Shown here one piece after another: positions 62,696 to 64,000 of a stretch of 64,000 nucleotides of DNA. Both the position numbers and the translations under genes were made by a program. The notes under the pieces are model-generated. The model was not told where the DNA came from. It was given only the letters and a program-made list of their open reading frames with translations, and did not search any database. This DNA comes from Trichoplax sp. H2 (taxonomy: Eukaryota; Placozoa; Uniplacotomia; Trichoplacea). How positions within the stretch are numbered: position 1 is the stretch's first letter; each line of letters starts with the position of its first letter. The stretch is from positions 62,001 through 126,000 of the forward strand of contig NOWV01000140.1 in the NCBI GenBank assembly GCA_003344405.1, written 5' to 3'.

Positions 62696-64000
62696 CTAGA
62701 ATAATTCACATGGTAGAAGCAAAACATATGATATCCACGTTAATAAAGTTTGATTATGACAATGGAGCAGTTATTAATGGCTATAGCAAAATAAAAATTA
62801 AATTATACGTTGATTAGGTACAGCAGCCGCTTCGCCTTTGGCTGAATGCCAAATTGAAAACATTTAAATATAGCTGTTCATTAAATACCCTTTAAGCTGG
62901 TTATTATATGCAAGTATTTAAAGTAGCCTCGCTACTATATAACTCTTAAAATCATAGATATAGAATGCGATGCTGTCTATCTCTATAATTAAAAGTACTG
63001 TACTTCGATCAAGATATTAGCGTGGAGTGAGAATGCTAATTTGTGCTAGACTGAATCCTACAAGCACATAGTCTAGTGCTTATGTAATACATGATTATTA
63101 ATCAAAGATATCGCGACAAAGCCTTTTGATAAAATTAATATTACTGCAGTTTAGGCTACAAAGCACTTTTTACAAGTATGTTGTTGCTACTGAAAGAAGC
63201 TATAAATTTTTTCTAGTCTAATTTGACTTGATAAAATGATTCTTAATCTGCTATAATTCGATTTTATACTGTTCTAGTATGGTAGTATTTCGTTGATATT
63301 ATAAGACATTTTAATATTATGGCAATTTACAAGCATTAATGAATCTAGTGGTAGGCCATAAGTTATTAGTAGATTTCTCGATCTTACTAATTTCAACTTC
63401 TATCAAACAGCATTTGATAGAGTGAGCAAGCACGGCAATATTCGGTCAATTTAGTGTAGATAAATACAGTCTATTGATGGCTTATCACTCTATCATGATT
63501 CATCATATACGAAACTGTTATGATGGCATTTCAACGACAACTAAAAGAATGGTGGCCCAAAGATTATTCATTTGTAGACTAACCCTTGATATCTTCACAA
63601 CTACATCCAATAAGATACTGCTTGGTTGAACGAAAAAGTTATATCCCGATATATGTGCGCACACCAATAGACAAAATAAGATTCTTGATAGCTTTATAAC
63701 AACATGCGTTCTACAAAATAAGCCTATTATAGCACTTTAGCTACCAACAGGATCAATATTGACTGTATTTTTACCATTTTTAATTTGAAGTATGTTAGAG
63801 ACAGCGACCGGACTTTTTGTGTTATAGACTATTATCAATATTATTGTATTTTATTAATATTCAGTCGCTTAGCGGTAGTGTACGGTTAAATTAGACAGAT
63901 GATAGCAGTGTTCTATTGGGCAACTACAAGATTTATTAGCTAAACGTAAAGAAAATGGTCGTTATGTTAAAATTTGATATAACTGAGGATAAAAGTGTAC
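62696..64000. other. region upstream of array gene 11
   Basis: About 1.3 kb to the window edge. It should hold the leader and E2 exons of gene 11, but no 'gatatcag' acceptor or convincing leader was found. No repeats were recognised. The array may continue beyond the window. Confidence 0.4.

Overview
The window looks like AT-rich nuclear DNA of a eukaryote, probably a metazoan or a similarly intron-rich lineage: about 30% G+C by eye, GT..AG introns of about 80 to 1,800 bases, short exons, long gene-poor spacers and many decayed repeats. I see no operons, ribosome-binding sites, tRNA, rRNA or CRISPR. One 20-base N gap lies at 37909-37928. The species and the protein family could not be named from sequence alone.

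The coding content I can support is one thing: a head-to-tail array of at least eleven related genes, all on the minus strand, spaced roughly 5 to 9 kb apart. Last exons start, 5' to 3' on the minus strand, at 434, 6550, 10089, 18459, 23260, 29461, 36032, 45075, 51170, 56755 and 61517. Each unit shares an exon series called here E1 (leader), E2 (short), A (about 140-170 nt), B (usually 119-137 nt) and C (about 225-294 nt, with the stop). Intron phases are constant: E1/E2 phase 0 (seen once), E2/A phase 1, A/B phase 1, B/C phase 0. Exon C carries a [I/V]-[I/V/L]-W-x-F core and a tail like 'C-F-x-x-D-G-x-V ... P-P-E-S-x-I-x-L-V' just before the stop; exon B carries 'S-D-P-x-x-L-L-C-L ... Y-x-x-I-F-V'. 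Only the unit at 144-2221 can be read from a start codon to a stop (248 codons). The others lack a recognised first exon, so their 5' ends are open.

The array shows birth and death. Units at 9.8-13.7 kb and 18.2-20.3 kb are close duplicates, as are those at 29.2-30.6 kb and 35.8-36.8 kb; the duplication in each pair includes introns and flanks. Units at 6.3-7.6 kb and 23.0-24.6 kb are pseudogenes. The unit at 44.9-45.9 kb has an in-frame TAG that seems to have become a splice acceptor.

The spacers hold repeats: an 886-bp palindromic foldback element (48421-49306) whose second copy abuts the N gap, several dispersed repeats, tandem arrays (16.6-17.8 kb, 33.8-34.0 kb, 54.4-54.9 kb) and a CG-rich palindromic cluster (32.5-32.7 kb). 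Most other open frames are antisense shadows of the exons or are no longer than chance would give.
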